In this document: in pieces, positions 5,073 through 5,950 of the stretch
Layout of the letters: the number at the start of each line of letters is the position of its first letter
Position numbering within the stretch: the stretch's first letter is position 1
Assembly (NCBI GenBank): GCA_046765875.1
Contig: JBKPSJ010000373.1
Span: 1-5,950, forward strand
Direction: 5' to 3'
Source: DASRHY01 sp046765875
GTDB taxonomy: Bacteria > Actinomycetota > Actinomycetes > Propionibacteriales > Kribbellaceae
Length of the DNA stretch: 5,950 nucleotides
Notes under the pieces: model-generated
Told to the model about the DNA's origin: nothing
The model's database searches: none
Seen by the model: only the letters and a program-made list of their open reading frames with translations
Position numbers and translations under genes: made by a program

Positions 5073-5570
5073 ATGCAGCCCGAGCCCGCGGTCCTCGCGA
5101 TGCTCGGCGACCCGGCCGGCCGCCGGATCCTGTACGCCGGTGATCACGCTGAGCGGACCGCGTGCGTCCTTGCCGGGCGCGGCGCCAGCGTCACCGCGCT
5201 GGTAGGGCCGGGTACCCGGCTCGACGATGTCAACGTCGTGCCGTTGCGTGCCGGCCTGGCCGATGTGCACTTCCAGCCGGTTTACGACGCGGTCGTGGTC
5301 GAGGGGGTGTTCAGCACGACCGAGGACTGGGAGCCGGCGCTGCTGACCGCGGTGCAGGCGTTGCGGCCGGATGGCCGGCTGGTCTTCGTCGTCGAGCATC
5401 CCGCGTTGTCCGGGTCCGACGGATACCTCGCGGTGTACCCGGCCGGTGGCCGGATCCATCGTCCGCTGTCGACCTACCTGAACGCCGTTGTGCGTGCGGG
5501 CTGCCGCATCGAGGAGGTTGCCGAGCCCGGCGCCCTGGTGGTGTTGGCGCGGCGCGTGCCGAAGCGGTGA
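5073..5570 (+). CDS. Degenerate class I SAM-methyltransferase-like protein
   Basis: A 165-residue protein with the order of a Rossmann-fold methyltransferase. GRRILYAGDHAERTACVLAGRGASVTALV (16-44) stands where motif I and the second strand should be. YDAVVVEGVF (71-80) matches the strand-4 block, and LRPDGRLVFVVEHP (97-110) the strand-5 block. RPLSTYLNAVVRAGCRIEEVAEPG (130-153) matches the substrate-side end of small actinobacterial methyltransferases. However, the glycine-rich GxGxG loop is replaced by YAGDHAE, and the acidic residue that normally ends strand 2 and holds the SAM ribose is missing (VGPG). The protein is also shorter than the usual 200-270 residues. It may have lost catalysis and serve as a scaffold. 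ATG 5073 was chosen because it begins the homology and fits a leaderless promoter; an upstream in-frame start at 5043 would overlap that promoter. The acidic gene lies upstream on the same strand. Confidence 0.85.
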   Translation: MQPEPAVLAMLGDPAGRRILYAGDHAERTACVLAGRGASVTALVGPGTRLDDVNVVPLRAGLADVHFQPVYDAVVVEGVFSTTEDWEPALLTAVQALRPDGRLVFVVEHPALSGSDGYLAVYPAGGRIHRPLSTYLNAVVRAGCRIEEVAEPGALVVLARRVPKR

Positions 5571-5604
5571 CCCTCCTGTCACCGGAGCGTGCAGGCTTGC
5601 GCGC
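5567..5604 (+). promoter_or_regulatory. MerR-type promoter and operator of the regulator gene
   Basis: A -35 element GTGACC (5567-5572, four of six to TTGACA) and a -10 element CAGGCT (5592-5597) are separated by 19 bp, the overlong spacer typical of MerR-controlled promoters. The spacer carries a dyad, ACCCTCC (5570-5576) and GGAGCGT (5584-5590), one mismatch in seven. The predicted start of transcription falls at 5604-5605, on the ATG, so the message would be leaderless. This implies self-regulation by the encoded protein. The -35 overlaps the stop codon of the preceding gene. Confidence 0.65.
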
Positions 5605-5950
5605 ATGAGCGTTTCGGTACCGATCGGCGAGTTCTCCCGGCTCACCCATCTGAGCGTCAAGACGCTGCACCACTACCACGACATCGGCCTGCTCACCCCG
5701 GCCCGGATCGTCCCCTCGTCGGGGTATCGGCGCTACGAGACCTCGCAGGTCCGCGCCGCCCAGCTGATCCGCCGGCTCCGTGAGCTCGACATGCGGCTGC
5801 CGCAGGTACGTGAGCTGGTCGAGGCACCCGATGCGGACACGCGAAACCGTGTCCTGCAAAGGCATCTGGAGCAGATGGAGGCCGAGCTGATCCGTACCCA
5901 GCAGGTGGTCGCGTCGCTGCGAACGATGCTGGTGCCGGCCGGCGGATTCC
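5605..5950 (+). CDS. MerR-family transcriptional regulator (N-terminal part, runs off the window)
   Basis: The first 115 residues of a MerR-family activator/repressor, cut by the window edge. The winged helix-turn-helix is complete: IGEFSRLTHLSVKTLHHYHDIGLL (7-30), then the wing PSSGYRRY (37-44), then the second helical pair QVRAAQLIRRLRELDMRLPQVRELV (48-72). The typical TLRYYD is TLHHYHD here. Residues 77-110 (ADTRNRVLQRHLEQMEAELIRTQQ and onward) form the long dimerisation helix. No Cys occurs in the visible part. The general pattern resembles actinobacterial MerR proteins that carry a C-terminal GyrI-like or other small-molecule domain, but that part lies outside the window. MerR proteins twist DNA between -35 and -10 elements; its own upstream region has exactly such a promoter. 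No good ribosome binding site is present, consistent with a leaderless start at the ATG. Confidence 0.95.
   Translation, partial: MSVSVPIGEFSRLTHLSVKTLHHYHDIGLLTPARIVPSSGYRRYETSQVRAAQLIRRLRELDMRLPQVRELVEAPDADTRNRVLQRHLEQMEAELIRTQQVVASLRTMLVPAGGF

Noticed and set aside
5566..5583. GGTGAC and GTCACC inverted repeat as the MerR operator
   Set aside because: Perfect 6-bp arms, but it is not centred in the 19-bp spacer and overlaps the -35; the ACCCTCC/GGAGCGT dyad fits MerR geometry better.
4554..5660. A 368-codon minus-strand frame with a long Ser-rich stretch
   Set aside because: The Ser stretch is the antisense reading of the GAC codons of the acidic gene, and the frame runs across several supported plus-strand genes.

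Overview
The window is GC-rich and almost fully coding, with codons that nearly always end in C or G, GTG as well as ATG starts, and sparse intergenic DNA. This points to a high-GC Actinomycetota chromosome. The frequent Val/Ala-Tyr codon pairs containing gtacg would fit Propionibacteriales such as Kribbella or Nocardioides, but that is only an impression. There are no mobile elements, tRNA, rRNA or CRISPR arrays. It looks like ordinary chromosomal territory made of short, mostly single-gene transcription units, seven on the plus strand and one small one on the minus strand.

Layout: (1) 110-1675, a patatin-like lipid acyl hydrolase with a hydrophobic hairpin inserted between its catalytic Ser and Asp. 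A structured hairpin starts on its stop codon. (2) A gap with a second inverted repeat leads into 1776-2432, a protein resembling the OGG-fold DNA glycosylase family. (3) Convergent to it, on the minus strand, 2678-2481 is a 65-residue protein of unknown function with a good ribosome binding site. (4) Divergent from that, 2798-3985 is a multi-pass LtrA-family membrane protein. (5) A 138-bp gap with a weak hairpin and two palindromes precedes 4124-4675, an exported CHRD-domain protein, closed by a strong GC hairpin terminator. (6) 4819-5001 encodes a 60-residue protein that is 63% Asp+Glu and has no Lys, Arg or His. (7) 5073-5570 is a short methyltransferase-like protein whose SAM-binding motifs are eroded, probably translated from a leaderless mRNA. 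(8) 5605 to the window end is the N-terminal part of a MerR-family regulator, preceded by a textbook MerR-type promoter with a 19-bp spacer and an internal dyad, also apparently leaderless.

No shared pathway links these genes convincingly. Several have envelope or membrane connections (patatin-like, LtrA, CHRD), but each appears to have its own control signals. The items most worth attention are the extreme acidic mini-protein, the degenerate methyltransferase next to it, the MerR operator/promoter, and the small minus-strand gene. I do not see clear evidence of a new multi-gene system.
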